64,000 bases of DNA from CAZCVI01 sp964502145 (GTDB lineage: Bacteria > Acidobacteriota > Aminicenantia > UBA2199), in the NCBI GenBank assembly GCA_964502145.1, contig CAZCVI010000019.1, forward strand, positions 1 through 64,000, in the 5' to 3' direction. Of this stretch, positions 25,188 through 32,613 are shown piece by piece. Position 1 is the stretch's first letter. Every line of letters starts with the position of its first letter. Below the pieces are notes generated by a model. It was not told the origin of the DNA and made no database searches. It worked only from the letters and a program-made list of their open reading frames with translations. Both the position numbers and the translations under genes were made by a program.

Positions 25188-27278
25188 TTATTTCTCTCTA
25201 TCTGCGGCTTGTTTGGCTTTTCTTTCAGCAATCACATCTTCTTCTATGCTTTTGGGTAAAGGAGCGTATTGCAAGAACTCCATGGAGTAATTGGAACGGC
25301 CACTGGAAAGGGAACGCAACACGGAAGCATAACCAAACATCTCCATCAGGGGAACTTTCCCGGTAATCTTCTGGGAACCTTTGCGATGGCGGCGCATGCT
25401 TTCAATTTGGCCGCGGCGACGGTTCATATCGCCGATGATATCGCCCATATATTCATCGGGGGTGTTGATTTCGATCTTCATGATGGGTTCTAACAGTTGT
25501 GAACTGTCTTTCTTAATGCCTTCACGTAATCCCTGTTCGGTACATGACCGGAAAGCCATTTCGCTGGAATCAACGGCGTGGAAGGTTCCATCAATCAAGG
25601 TGAACTTGATATCGACCATGGGATAACCGGCGATCAAGCCTTTTTCCATGATGGACATAAAACCTTTCTGCACGGCGGGAATAAATTCTTTGGGAATGGA
25701 ACCGCCCTTGATATGATCGACGAATTCCAAACCCAGGCCTGGATTTGGTTCCACCCGGTAAAGAATATGCGCGTATTGACCATGACCGCCCGTTTGTTTC
25801 TTGTATTTGTATTCGTGGCGGACTTCGCGTGTGATTGTTTCGCGGAAAGCGACCGCTGGTTTGCCTACTTCTACTTCCACTTTGTGTTCAGTTTTTAAAC
25901 GGTCTACCACAACTTCCAGGTGCAACTCGCCCATGCCTGAAATAACCGTTTCTTCCGTTTCTTTATCAAAATGAACTTTAAATGAAGGGTCTTCCAGTGC
26001 CATTTTGTACAACGCAATGCCCAGCTTGTCGCGTTCTTTCATTGACAGAGGCGTAATTTTCATGTCGATGACAGTTTCCGGGTAGTGGATGTTTTCCAGC
26101 AGTATCGCGTTGGCATCCTCGCACAGGGTGTCGCCAGTCGTCGTATATTTCAAGCCGATTAATGCGGCGATATCGCCGGCTTTGATAGAGGTTATTTCTT
26201 CCCGTTCATTGGCGTGAATTCTCATGATCCTGCCGATACGTTCGCGTTTTCCCTTGGTGGAATTAAAAATATACGAACCCGCATGCAATTCACCGGAATA
26301 AACGCGGATAAACGTCTGTTGTCCAACATAGTTATCATTGATAATTTTAAAAGCGAGAGCTGCAAAGGGGCCTTTCCAAGAAGGAATCCGCGAAATAGTA
26401 ATTTCCGGGTTATCGACATCGTAACCAAGCACAATACCTCTATCAATGGGGGAGGGCAGGTAATCGACTACCGCGTCTAACAGTTTTCTGACGCCTTTGT
26501 TCTTAAAAGAAGAGCCGCAGAATACGGGGGTGATCAATAGCAGTAGTACGGCATTGCGAGTAGCTGTGCGAATATCAGCGGCTGTAATTTCTTCTTCCTC
26601 CAGGTATTTGGTCATCAACACTTCATCAAAATCGGCCAATTTTTCAATCAATTGGGCGCGGTATGTGTCGGCTTGTTCTTTATATTGTTCTGGAATTTCA
26701 GAAACAATGGGTGTTAATTCATCGTAGGTAATCGCTTTCATATCGACCAGATCAATGACACCCTTGAAATGTTCTTCGCTACCGATGGGAATTTGGTAAG
26801 CAATAGCATTAGCGCCGAGCATCTCGTTCATTTGGGTGATGGTCATCATCAAGTCGGCGCCTTGGCGGTCCATCTTGTTAACAAAAGCAATGCGGGGAAC
26901 TTTATAACGATCGGCTTGATGCCAGACTGTTTCGCTTTGTGGTTCCACGCCGCCCACCGCGCAAAAAACCATGGCGATACCGTCTAAAATGCGCAATGAT
27001 CGTTCCACTTCCAGTGTAAAATCAATGTGGCCTGGGGTATCAATAATATTGATTTGGTGACCGTTCCAAGCCGTTGTAATCGCAGCCGAGGTAATGGTGA
27101 TGCCTCGTTCTTGTTCTTGTTTCATGAAATCCATGACTGCCTCGCCGTCATGGACCTCGCCTGTTTTGTGGGTGACCCCGGTGAAAAAAAGAATTCGTTC
27201 CGTGGTGGTTGTTTTGCCAGCATCAATATGGGCTACAATGCCCATATTTCTTATTTTTTGCGTGATCGCTTCGCTCAT
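25188..27278 (-). CDS. fusA: Elongation factor G (canonical)
   Basis: The 696-residue protein is a full EF-G, the GTPase that moves tRNA and mRNA through the ribosome. All GTPase motifs are intact: P-loop AHIDAGKT (16-23), switch I RGITIT, DTPGHIDF with catalytic His, and NKMD. Domains II-V follow at usual length. GGAG lies 9 nt before the ATG and a strong promoter at 27305-27333. It is a single gene rather than part of a str operon (no rpsL/rpsG/tuf nearby). The divergent paralogue is at 4839-6920. Confidence 0.95.
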   Translation of the reverse strand: MSEAITQKIRNMGIVAHIDAGKTTTTERILFFTGVTHKTGEVHDGEAVMDFMKQEQERGITITSAAITTAWNGHQINIIDTPGHIDFTLEVERSLRILDGIAMVFCAVGGVEPQSETVWHQADRYKVPRIAFVNKMDRQGADLMMTITQMNEMLGANAIAYQIPIGSEEHFKGVIDLVDMKAITYDELTPIVSEIPEQYKEQADTYRAQLIEKLADFDEVLMTKYLEEEEITAADIRTATRNAVLLLLITPVFCGSSFKNKGVRKLLDAVVDYLPSPIDRGIVLGYDVDNPEITISRIPSWKGPFAALAFKIINDNYVGQQTFIRVYSGELHAGSYIFNSTKGKRERIGRIMRIHANEREEITSIKAGDIAALIGLKYTTTGDTLCEDANAILLENIHYPETVIDMKITPLSMKERDKLGIALYKMALEDPSFKVHFDKETEETVISGMGELHLEVVVDRLKTEHKVEVEVGKPAVAFRETITREVRHEYKYKKQTGGHGQYAHILYRVEPNPGLGLEFVDHIKGGSIPKEFIPAVQKGFMSIMEKGLIAGYPMVDIKFTLIDGTFHAVDSSEMAFRSCTEQGLREGIKKDSSQLLEPIMKIEINTPDEYMGDIIGDMNRRRGQIESMRRHRKGSQKITGKVPLMEMFGYASVLRSLSSGRSNYSMEFLQYAPLPKSIEEDVIAERKAKQAADREK

Positions 27279-27304
27279 TTTAAAATCTCCTTGATATTAT
27301 CATT

Positions 27305-27333
27305 ATTATATATACTTTCTCATACGTAATCAA
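27305..27333 (-). promoter_or_regulatory. Sigma70-type promoter of fusA
   Basis: On the minus strand: TTGATT (27333-27328), 17-bp spacer, TATAAT (27310-27305), 26 bp before the ATG. Confidence 0.65.
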
Positions 27334-27542
27334 TATTATGTATTCATGTTTTTGTGCTGTTTTGGTTTTTGAAGTTCAATTGCCTGTTCGGTCCATCATA
27401 TGACGCGGTTCAGAATCATCTAGGAGTAAAAGGCGACCTCTCCGGGCGTAAGTGCATCGGGTGTTTGTCAATTCAGACGTAATGAGTATACCACTTTCCT
27501 TGCAAAAAGGCAATAGCTGTTTGTTTTTTACAATGATTTATG

Positions 27543-27600
27543 CTGGACGATATGGACGATATGGACAAAATGGACGATATGGACGTTATTGGCAGTATGG
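27543..27600 (+). repeat. 9-bp-period repeat B (single arm)
   Basis: About six units of TGGACNNNN in tandem, degenerating at the right end. No inverted arm and no TTGGCGGTG tail follow. It directly precedes composite element copy 1, as element E precedes copy 2, so it looks like a half-lost version of the same structure. The stretch 27334-27542 holds nothing I can name. Confidence 0.6.
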
Positions 27601-27689
27601 GCAGAAAAAAAATGTTTAAGGCAGTGCCGGGGGCTGGGAAAGGAAAATTTTATTGGGTGGAGTAGTCGCTTTTTAGGCGTACTTATCAT

Positions 27690-28285
27690 CCTTCTGGCTT
27701 AAGATGTTTTCTGGATGGCTGTCAGTCAGTGGTTTTTGGCGACCACTTTTTCCCGGCGGATCATTTATCGGGTAATTATGCTTCCTTTTCTGTAAAAAAG
27801 CCTTGCAAGCAGTGGTTTTTGTCTTGACATTTGCTCTTGCCTTGGTACGATGTCTCAATGTTCTGGTACATCGTGCCCATGTTATGGTGAATTATCTCGT
27901 TTTCACGGTAAATTCGGTCATTTCCAAGGTGGAATTAGTCATTTCCGGGGTGCAATCATTAAATGTTGTGGTACAATCATTAAATGTCATGGTACACTCT
28001 CTAAATGCAGCGGTGCAATCATTAAATGCAGTGGTACAATCATTAAATGTTGTGGTGCAATCATTAAATGCAGTGGTACAATCATTAAATGCAGTGGTAC
28101 AATCATTAAATGTAGTGGTACACTCTTAACTTGCACTAGTGAAACGTGTCATTTCACTCCTAAAACGTGTCATTTCCATGGTGAAACGTGTCATTGCAAT
28201 CCTAAAGTGTCTACTTGCAGGGGTGCGACGTTCAAGTTCCCCTTTACTTTGCCTTAAAAAATTCTGAACTGTTTCCCGATAGGGC
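27690..28285. repeat. Composite intergenic element, copy 1
   Basis: This ~600-bp segment is homologous along its length to 59470-60020. Shared parts, in order, are: a left flank (around ATCATTTAT and GTAAAAAAG), a TTGACA-N16-TACGAT promoter-like pair (27824-27851), an array of 21-bp units, paired CACTAGTGAAACGTGTCATT segments, and a right flank ending near 28280 (TTGCCTTAAAAAATTC). The plus frame is open from 27850 to 28257 (135 codons, Cys-rich seven-residue repeats such as IIKCSGT). The minus frame that is open in copy 2 is interrupted here by TAA codons. I cannot decide whether it is protein-coding, an RNA gene or a non-autonomous mobile element. Confidence 0.65.
27950..28117. repeat. Tandem array of eight 21-bp units
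   Basis: Eight consecutive 21-bp units share the core ACAATCATTAAATG and differ mainly in the last few bases. A ninth, diverged unit starts at 28118. Because 21 bp equals seven codons, the array is stop-free in several frames on both strands. Confidence 0.85.
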
Positions 28286-28355
28286 ATTTTTCTTCCTCGT
28301 CTGTCCTTTTACCACCACTTGCGCCGCTCATTTTACTGAACCCATGTATTTATCT

Positions 28356-28421
28356 TCAATAGTAGAGGTCGTAGGAGTTCATGATGGCAAGACCAACCCC
28401 GTACCACACCAATTTTTTCAT
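28356..28421 (-). pseudogene. Truncated copy of the Cys-rich peptide gene
   Basis: The first 12 codons (MKKLVWYGVGLA) match the start of the intact peptide gene at 29836-30150 (MKKLLWYAVGLV), with the same AGGAGA site upstream. The frame then runs into a 27-bp sequence (28361-28387, also found with few changes at 29735-29761) and stops after 21 residues. It sits right after the propeller gene, just as the intact copy does. It is most simply a decayed duplicate, or a very short peptide. Confidence 0.6.
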
Positions 28422-28436
28422 GTTAAACTTCTCCTA

Positions 28437-29537
28437 TTATTTTTTTATTTTTAAAAGGGCTACCCCCACTTCTGTCACTCCATAAAATGTCTGATTTCGC
28501 TTTGCCACAATCCTCAGGCAATCGGTGGGATAAAAATAATAGATGTTCACAAGCTGACAATTTAAATCGAAGCAATATACCCACCGTTGTTTAGTCTTGT
28601 GAGATGCGGCGAATAAATAGAAAAAAGATTCATTGTCTTTATCGACAAAAAAATTCCAAAACATGTTCACATAGGTATAAATATTTGCCGGGTCCTTTTT
28701 AGCCTTCTCAACTTGATACAAAAACTCAGGGAATAGTCGCTCAGGCCAAAGATTAGCCTGCTTTAACAGTTTCCCCTCCTTAAAAATGTAAATCGTGGAT
28801 GAACGCGAAAAGTATACAATTAATCGCCCATCCAAAAGTACATCATACATGAGATCACCGCTGCAAGTAGGATTTCCAAGTGGAAAATGAGGGTCGTAGC
28901 GTGGGGATTTTATCAGCCATGTGTTGACCTCACCTTTGTTTAATAGGCTGTATCTAAGTTTCAGGTTTTTATCCAAGACGTCAATCCCATAGGTTGTTGG
29001 GGATATAGTAAACAGATTTCCCGATTTGTCCACAACAGGCAAAAACGCAATGATAGGATAGTTGTATAATCGGAATTCTCTGATTGGTTTCGCATCGCTG
29101 GTGAAAGAAATAATTTTGTGGTTTTGGGATGATATCACATACAGGTTGCCATCACGGGAAAAATAAATTCGATCAAATGGTCCTTCTTTCTTCCTAATTT
29201 CGAAAGGACCAATACCATGGTCTATAAAGACTTTCCGCAGTTTTAAATCCTTGTCGAAGGAGAAAATCTTATCCAAAATCGAGTCAAAGACAAAAAAACC
29301 ACCCCTATCATCTGGCATGATATCCATTGGCCGACCAAAAAAGTTTTGGTCATCAATATCCTCTTCCACACCACCCACTCGTTGCAACTGGATATACATC
29401 GAATCCTTTTCGATATGGGTTGGTTTGGGGTTTTCAATGACAACAGGTTTCCCTGCTAACAAATCCACAGGCAAAACCAACCCCATGGCACCTATACATA
29501 AAAGACTTAAGAGACAAAACAGGGTCAAGCGGGTCAT
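28437..29537 (-). CDS. Exported six-bladed beta-propeller protein, copy 2
   Basis: The 366-residue protein has a Sec signal peptide (about 1-28) and then six propeller blades with NHL/TolB-like strands, such as RGGFFVFDSILDKIFSFDKD and DGNLYVISSQN. It belongs to the '6-bladed beta-propeller' group found next to thioredoxin-like proteins and small peptides. Ligand is unknown. It is a close paralogue of the gene at 30166-31266: about the first 95 residues are nearly identical, later parts differ more. It has its own promoter (29621-29649) and AGGAGGAG ribosome site. The thioredoxin-like gene that should precede it has been deleted down to a 17-codon remnant. Confidence 0.8.
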   Translation of the reverse strand: MTRLTLFCLLSLLCIGAMGLVLPVDLLAGKPVVIENPKPTHIEKDSMYIQLQRVGGVEEDIDDQNFFGRPMDIMPDDRGGFFVFDSILDKIFSFDKDLKLRKVFIDHGIGPFEIRKKEGPFDRIYFSRDGNLYVISSQNHKIISFTSDAKPIREFRLYNYPIIAFLPVVDKSGNLFTISPTTYGIDVLDKNLKLRYSLLNKGEVNTWLIKSPRYDPHFPLGNPTCSGDLMYDVLLDGRLIVYFSRSSTIYIFKEGKLLKQANLWPERLFPEFLYQVEKAKKDPANIYTYVNMFWNFFVDKDNESFFYLFAASHKTKQRWVYCFDLNCQLVNIYYFYPTDCLRIVAKRNQTFYGVTEVGVALLKIKK

Positions 29538-29563
29538 TTTTTATTCTCCTCCTTTTCCAGAAT

Positions 29564-29614
29564 TCATTCTTGGGAACTTCCGTGTTGATAACCAGTTAAA
29601 TGTATTTTCTTCAT
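29564..29614 (-). pseudogene. Deletion remnant of a thioredoxin-like gene
   Basis: A 16-codon frame starts 6 nt after the -10 box, exactly as in the intact thioredoxin-like gene at 31263-31844. Its last part, running into the propeller ribosome site, matches the 3' end of that gene (around GGAGTTC and GTTGGAAAAGGAG). An internal deletion of about 530 bp explains it. The stretch 29650-29835 holds the 27-bp repeat and a GGCGCGTCTACAA repeat but no gene. Confidence 0.6.
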
Positions 29615-29620
29615 CCCACA

Positions 29621-29649
29621 AGTATAAACCATACAAAAAAAGTTGTCAA
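29621..29649 (-). promoter_or_regulatory. Promoter of propeller copy 2
   Basis: On the minus strand: TTGACA (29649-29644), 17-bp spacer, TATACT (29626-29621). It matches the promoter of the intact cassette at 31851-31879 in sequence and spacing. Confidence 0.65.
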
Positions 29650-29835
29650 GAGCTTTTAAAAAGTACGGTAGCGGCAGGTTTATTTTAATGCCCCCGGATG
29701 GCGCGTCTACAAAAGACTCACCTATTTTGATAGTAGTAGAGGTAGCAGGAGTTCATGATGGATAAATAATGATCATGAACATCCTGCCCCACTCAACTGA
29801 TACGCGCAAAGCAAGCGCGGCCAATGGAAAACCAA

Positions 29836-30150
29836 TTAGTGACTTCCACATTCCCCAGGCCGGGGGCTTGATAAACAAAGATAATACGTATAGGTAAATA
29901 CTCCATTTTCATAATCTTCACACCAAACTTTGTAATAGGTCACACAGACTGAAACCGAATCACAAATACTACTAATTAGTGTGTGAAAGATATATTCATT
30001 GGGAGGAGTACAGCATTGCTCGATTCCCTGTTCACAGCCCAAACCATAACACCTCTTTTCACCCAGGCCAAAGATGGAAGGTTCCACAATGGATATCACT
30101 CCTACGACTACAATAACAAGTCCAACCGCGTACCACAATAATTTTTTCAT
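29836..30150 (-). CDS. Small exported Cys-rich protein
   Basis: The 104-residue protein begins with a hydrophobic segment (about 3-22) that is a signal peptide or anchor. Nine cysteines follow: 34, 39, 46, 47, 63, 69, 77, 92 and 101. The composition suggests several disulfides. I do not recognise its family. In position and size it recalls the NVEALA-type peptides that accompany propeller and thioredoxin-like genes in Bacteroidetes, but the NVEALA motif itself is not seen. It is the last gene of the cassette, 15 bp after the propeller gene, with AGGAGA before the ATG. Confidence 0.7.
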   Translation of the reverse strand: MKKLLWYAVGLVIVVVGVISIVEPSIFGLGEKRCYGLGCEQGIEQCCTPPNEYIFHTLISSICDSVSVCVTYYKVWCEDYENGVFTYTYYLCLSSPRPGECGSH

Positions 30151-30165
30151 GTTTAATTTCTCCTA

Positions 30166-31266
30166 TTATTTTTTTATTTTTAAAAGGGCTACCCCTATGT
30201 CAGTCACACCGTAAAACACCTTATTTTGTTTTGCCACAATTCTCTCGCAATCAGTGGGATAAAAACAATAAATGTGGACCAGTTGAAAATTTAAATCGAA
30301 ACAATACACCACTCGTTGTTTACCCTTGAGAGACCCGGCGGATAAATAAAAAAAGGATTCATTGTCTTTATCGACAAAAAAATTTCCAAACATGGTCACA
30401 AATGTATAAATATTTGCCGGGTTTTTCTTACTTTTTTCAATTCTATTCAAAAACTTTGGGAATAGTCGTTCAGGCCAAAGATTAGCCTGCTTTAACAGTT
30501 TCCCCTCCCTAAAAATGTAAATCGTGGATGAACGCGACAAATACACAAGCAAGCGACCGTCTAACAATACATCATACTGGAGATCAGTCATTGCAGTAGG
30601 TTCACCAAGTGGCGCACGTGGATCGTAGGGTGGAGCTTTTATCAGGTACGTGTTGACCTCACCATTGTTTAATAATCTGTATTTAAGTTTCTGGTTTTTA
30701 TCCAAGATATCAATCCCATAGGTGGTTGGGGATATGGTAATCAGATTTCCCCATTTGTCCACGACAGGCAAAAACTCAGCGATAGGATAAGTGTATAATC
30801 GGAATTCTTTGATTGGGTTTGCATCCCTAGTGAAAGATATAATTTTTTTACTGAGGGGTGAGATCACATACAAGTTACCATCACGGGAAAAATAAATCCT
30901 ATTAAAGGAACCTTCTTTCTTCCTAATTTCGAAAGGGCCAATACCATTGTCTATAAAGACTTTCCGCAGTTTTAAATCCTTGTCGAAGGAGAAAACTTTG
31001 TCCAAGATCGCATCAAAGACAAAAAAGCCGCCTCTGTCATCTGGCATGATATCCATTGGCCGACCAAAAAAGTTTTGGTCATCAATATCTTCTTCCACAC
31101 CACCCACTCGTTGCAACTGGATATACATCGAATCCTTTTCGATATGGGTTGGTTTGGGGTTTTCAATGACAACAGGTTTCCCTGCTAACAAATCCACAGG
31201 CAAAACCAACCCCATGGCACCTATACATAAAAGACTTAAGAGACAAAACATGGTCAAGCGGGTCAT
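30166..31266 (-). CDS. Exported six-bladed beta-propeller protein, copy 1
   Basis: The 366-residue protein is the paralogue of 28437-29537 with the same signal peptide and blade pattern. The signal-peptide region and first blades are almost identical between copies, while blades 3-6 carry many substitutions (for example KGEVNTW versus NGEVNTY). The copies thus share a recent or partly homogenised 5' part. It overlaps the upstream thioredoxin-like gene by 4 nt and is followed 15 bp later by the Cys-rich protein. The complete three-gene cassette suggests that the three products work together outside the cytoplasm. Confidence 0.8.
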   Translation of the reverse strand: MTRLTMFCLLSLLCIGAMGLVLPVDLLAGKPVVIENPKPTHIEKDSMYIQLQRVGGVEEDIDDQNFFGRPMDIMPDDRGGFFVFDAILDKVFSFDKDLKLRKVFIDNGIGPFEIRKKEGSFNRIYFSRDGNLYVISPLSKKIISFTRDANPIKEFRLYTYPIAEFLPVVDKWGNLITISPTTYGIDILDKNQKLKYRLLNNGEVNTYLIKAPPYDPRAPLGEPTAMTDLQYDVLLDGRLLVYLSRSSTIYIFREGKLLKQANLWPERLFPKFLNRIEKSKKNPANIYTFVTMFGNFFVDKDNESFFYLSAGSLKGKQRVVYCFDLNFQLVHIYCFYPTDCERIVAKQNKVFYGVTDIGVALLKIKK

Positions 31267-31844
31267 TTTCTATTCTCCTTTTCCAACATTCGTTTTTTGA
31301 ACTCCCTTATTTTTCGCAAGATGAAGGAATAATCTTCTCCATCCAGATTCTCGATCTTGATGAACTCCACTTGGTTGTTCATGTACAAAATGGTCTGGGC
31401 ATAGTTCATTTGCAGTCGCCACTTCCGCTTGAACAACGGCATATCTATGGGCGAGAAAAAGATGAACCCAGGCTGAGCTTCCGTTTGATAATCAAACATT
31501 TCCTGGTGCGGTCCCAACCAGATTCCAAAGACGTCCACTTCGTTTTTAAGTATCTGGGCAATACGTTTCCAATACGCAAGGCATGGATTACAACCCAAAC
31601 AGGGTTGCTTGGGAATAAAAATAAGATGGGGTTTGCCATCGTTCAGTGCTGCAATGTCGACCCTGCGATTATCTGTTCCCACCAGATCGAAATAGTCTAT
31701 CCTCTCTCCTTTCAAAAGATTCGTCCGCGATTCCTCCAGTTCGAAAATTTGACGATTTTGCTTGATGTTTAGGATAATAAGGAAGGTAATAGCCAGGATT
31801 AAGACGATAAAAATAATCAGTTTCCAGTTTTTTATAATTTTCAT
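31263..31844 (-). CDS. Membrane-anchored thioredoxin-like protein (TlpA/peroxiredoxin fold)
   Basis: The 193-residue protein has an N-terminal membrane anchor (about 8-26). A periplasmic thioredoxin-like domain follows, with the sequence PKQPCLGCNPCLAYW in the place of the redox CXXC site. The motif holds three cysteines (CxxCxxC). The start at 31844 is chosen because it lies 6 nt after a perfectly spaced -10 box; there is no ribosome site, so the mRNA is probably leaderless. A GTG at 31862 is upstream of the predicted transcription start. It heads the cassette with the propeller and the nine-cysteine protein, so disulfide handling of that protein is a reasonable guess. Confidence 0.7.
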   Translation of the reverse strand: MKIIKNWKLIIFIVLILAITFLIILNIKQNRQIFELEESRTNLLKGERIDYFDLVGTDNRRVDIAALNDGKPHLIFIPKQPCLGCNPCLAYWKRIAQILKNEVDVFGIWLGPHQEMFDYQTEAQPGFIFFSPIDMPLFKRKWRLQMNYAQTILYMNNQVEFIKIENLDGEDYSFILRKIREFKKRMLEKENRK

Positions 31845-31850
31845 TCTATA

Positions 31851-31879
31851 AATATACGTCACGTAAAAAAAGTTGTCAA
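31851..31879 (-). promoter_or_regulatory. Promoter predicting a leaderless thioredoxin-like mRNA
   Basis: On the minus strand: TTGACA (31879-31874), 17-bp spacer, TATATT (31856-31851). The ATG follows after 6 nt. The same geometry is kept in the decayed duplicate at 29614-29649. Confidence 0.65.
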
Positions 31880-32086
31880 GAGCTTTTTAAAGGTTTTTTC
31901 ATTGTTAAAATAATAGTGCATGATACACGGCCTACAACATAAAACTATCCATAACACAATGGGTAAAAAAAGGAACAGGTATTATTGATTAAATGGTCGG
32001 GTTATGTTTAAATGCGCCAGAATGGCGCGTCTACAATAGCCCAGCCAGTAAGTCATTTTATAAGCACCACAGATAACTCTGCCACG

Positions 32087-32206
32087 CTGGACTTACTGGA
32101 CTTACTGGACAAGATGGACAAATCAAAAGGTTTTGTGAAGTCCAGTAAGTCCAGTTGGTCCAGCATGTCCAGTAAGTCCAGTCTTTTCGACATTGGCGGT
32201 GAATCC
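32087..32206 (+). repeat. 9-bp-period foldback element C
   Basis: The left arm (32087-32119) is made of TGGACTTAC-type 9-mers. A 20-nt spacer follows, then an inverted right arm (32140-32181) of the same units, and the tail TTGGCGGTGAAT (32193-32204). It sits just before the nifU-like promoter. Bases 31880-32086 contain only a short GGCGCGTCTACAA repeat (32006-32039) shared with 29681-29714. Confidence 0.75.
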
Positions 32207-32222
32207 AAGATTATATAGAATA

Positions 32223-32251
32223 TTGACACAATGTCCCCATAGTGGTATCAT
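32223..32251 (+). promoter_or_regulatory. Sigma70-type promoter of the NifU-like gene
   Basis: TTGACA (32223-32228), 17-bp spacer, TATCAT (32246-32251), 43 bp before the ATG at 32295. Confidence 0.65.
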
Positions 32252-32294
32252 TCAATTGCTTTAAACTATAAAAAAACAAATGGAGGTAATTCAA

Positions 32295-32516
32295 ATGAAA
32301 GATCGAATCATACAGGCTTTAGAAGAAATTAGACCTGCCTTACAAGCAGATGGCGGTGACGTTGAATTGGTTGACGTGACACCAGAAGGCCTCGTGCAAG
32401 TACGCCTGAAAGGCGCCTGCCATGGCTGCCCAATGGCGCAAATGACTCTTAAAGCTGGCATCGAACAAGCTTTAAAAGCGTCCGTTCCAGAAATAACCGG
32501 CGTGGAATCAGTATAA
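32295..32516 (+). CDS. NifU-like Fe-S scaffold domain protein
   Basis: The 73-residue protein is a stand-alone NifU C-terminal domain. It carries LQADGGDVELVDV and the CxxC site GACHGCPMAQMT (C38 and C41) that binds a labile Fe-S cluster for transfer to target proteins. Start 32295 is preferred because GGAGG (32282-32286) lies 8 nt before it. It has its own promoter and terminator, so it is a monocistronic gene. The neighbouring Fe-S aldo/keto reductase could be one of its clients, but that is only positional. Confidence 0.9.
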   Translation: MKDRIIQALEEIRPALQADGGDVELVDVTPEGLVQVRLKGACHGCPMAQMTLKAGIEQALKASVPEITGVESV

Positions 32517-32531
32517 ACTAACTTACCCATC

Positions 32532-32585
32532 GGGTTTAGGTTGCAGAGAGTCACCGATTTCTCCCAACCTAAACCCAAACTTTTT
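32532..32585 (+). terminator. Intrinsic terminator of the NifU-like gene
   Basis: A perfect 12-bp stem (32532-32543 with 32565-32576) is followed by a five-T run at 32581-32585. It starts 16 bp after the stop. Confidence 0.75.
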
Positions 32586-32613
32586 ATTGCTTAACCCTCT
32601 TTTTTCCCTTCCA

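Noticed and set aside
27950..28117. 21-bp array as a possible CRISPR
   Set aside because: The units are directly adjacent without unique spacers and no cas gene is present.
27850..28257. 135-codon plus-strand frame as a Cys-rich secreted protein gene
   Set aside because: It begins inside the promoter-like box, lacks a ribosome site and is open mainly because the 21-bp repeat has no stops. Kept only as part of the composite element.
28437..31266. Insertion sequence as the cause of the propeller duplication
   Set aside because: No transposase, terminal inverted repeat or target duplication is seen around the copies.
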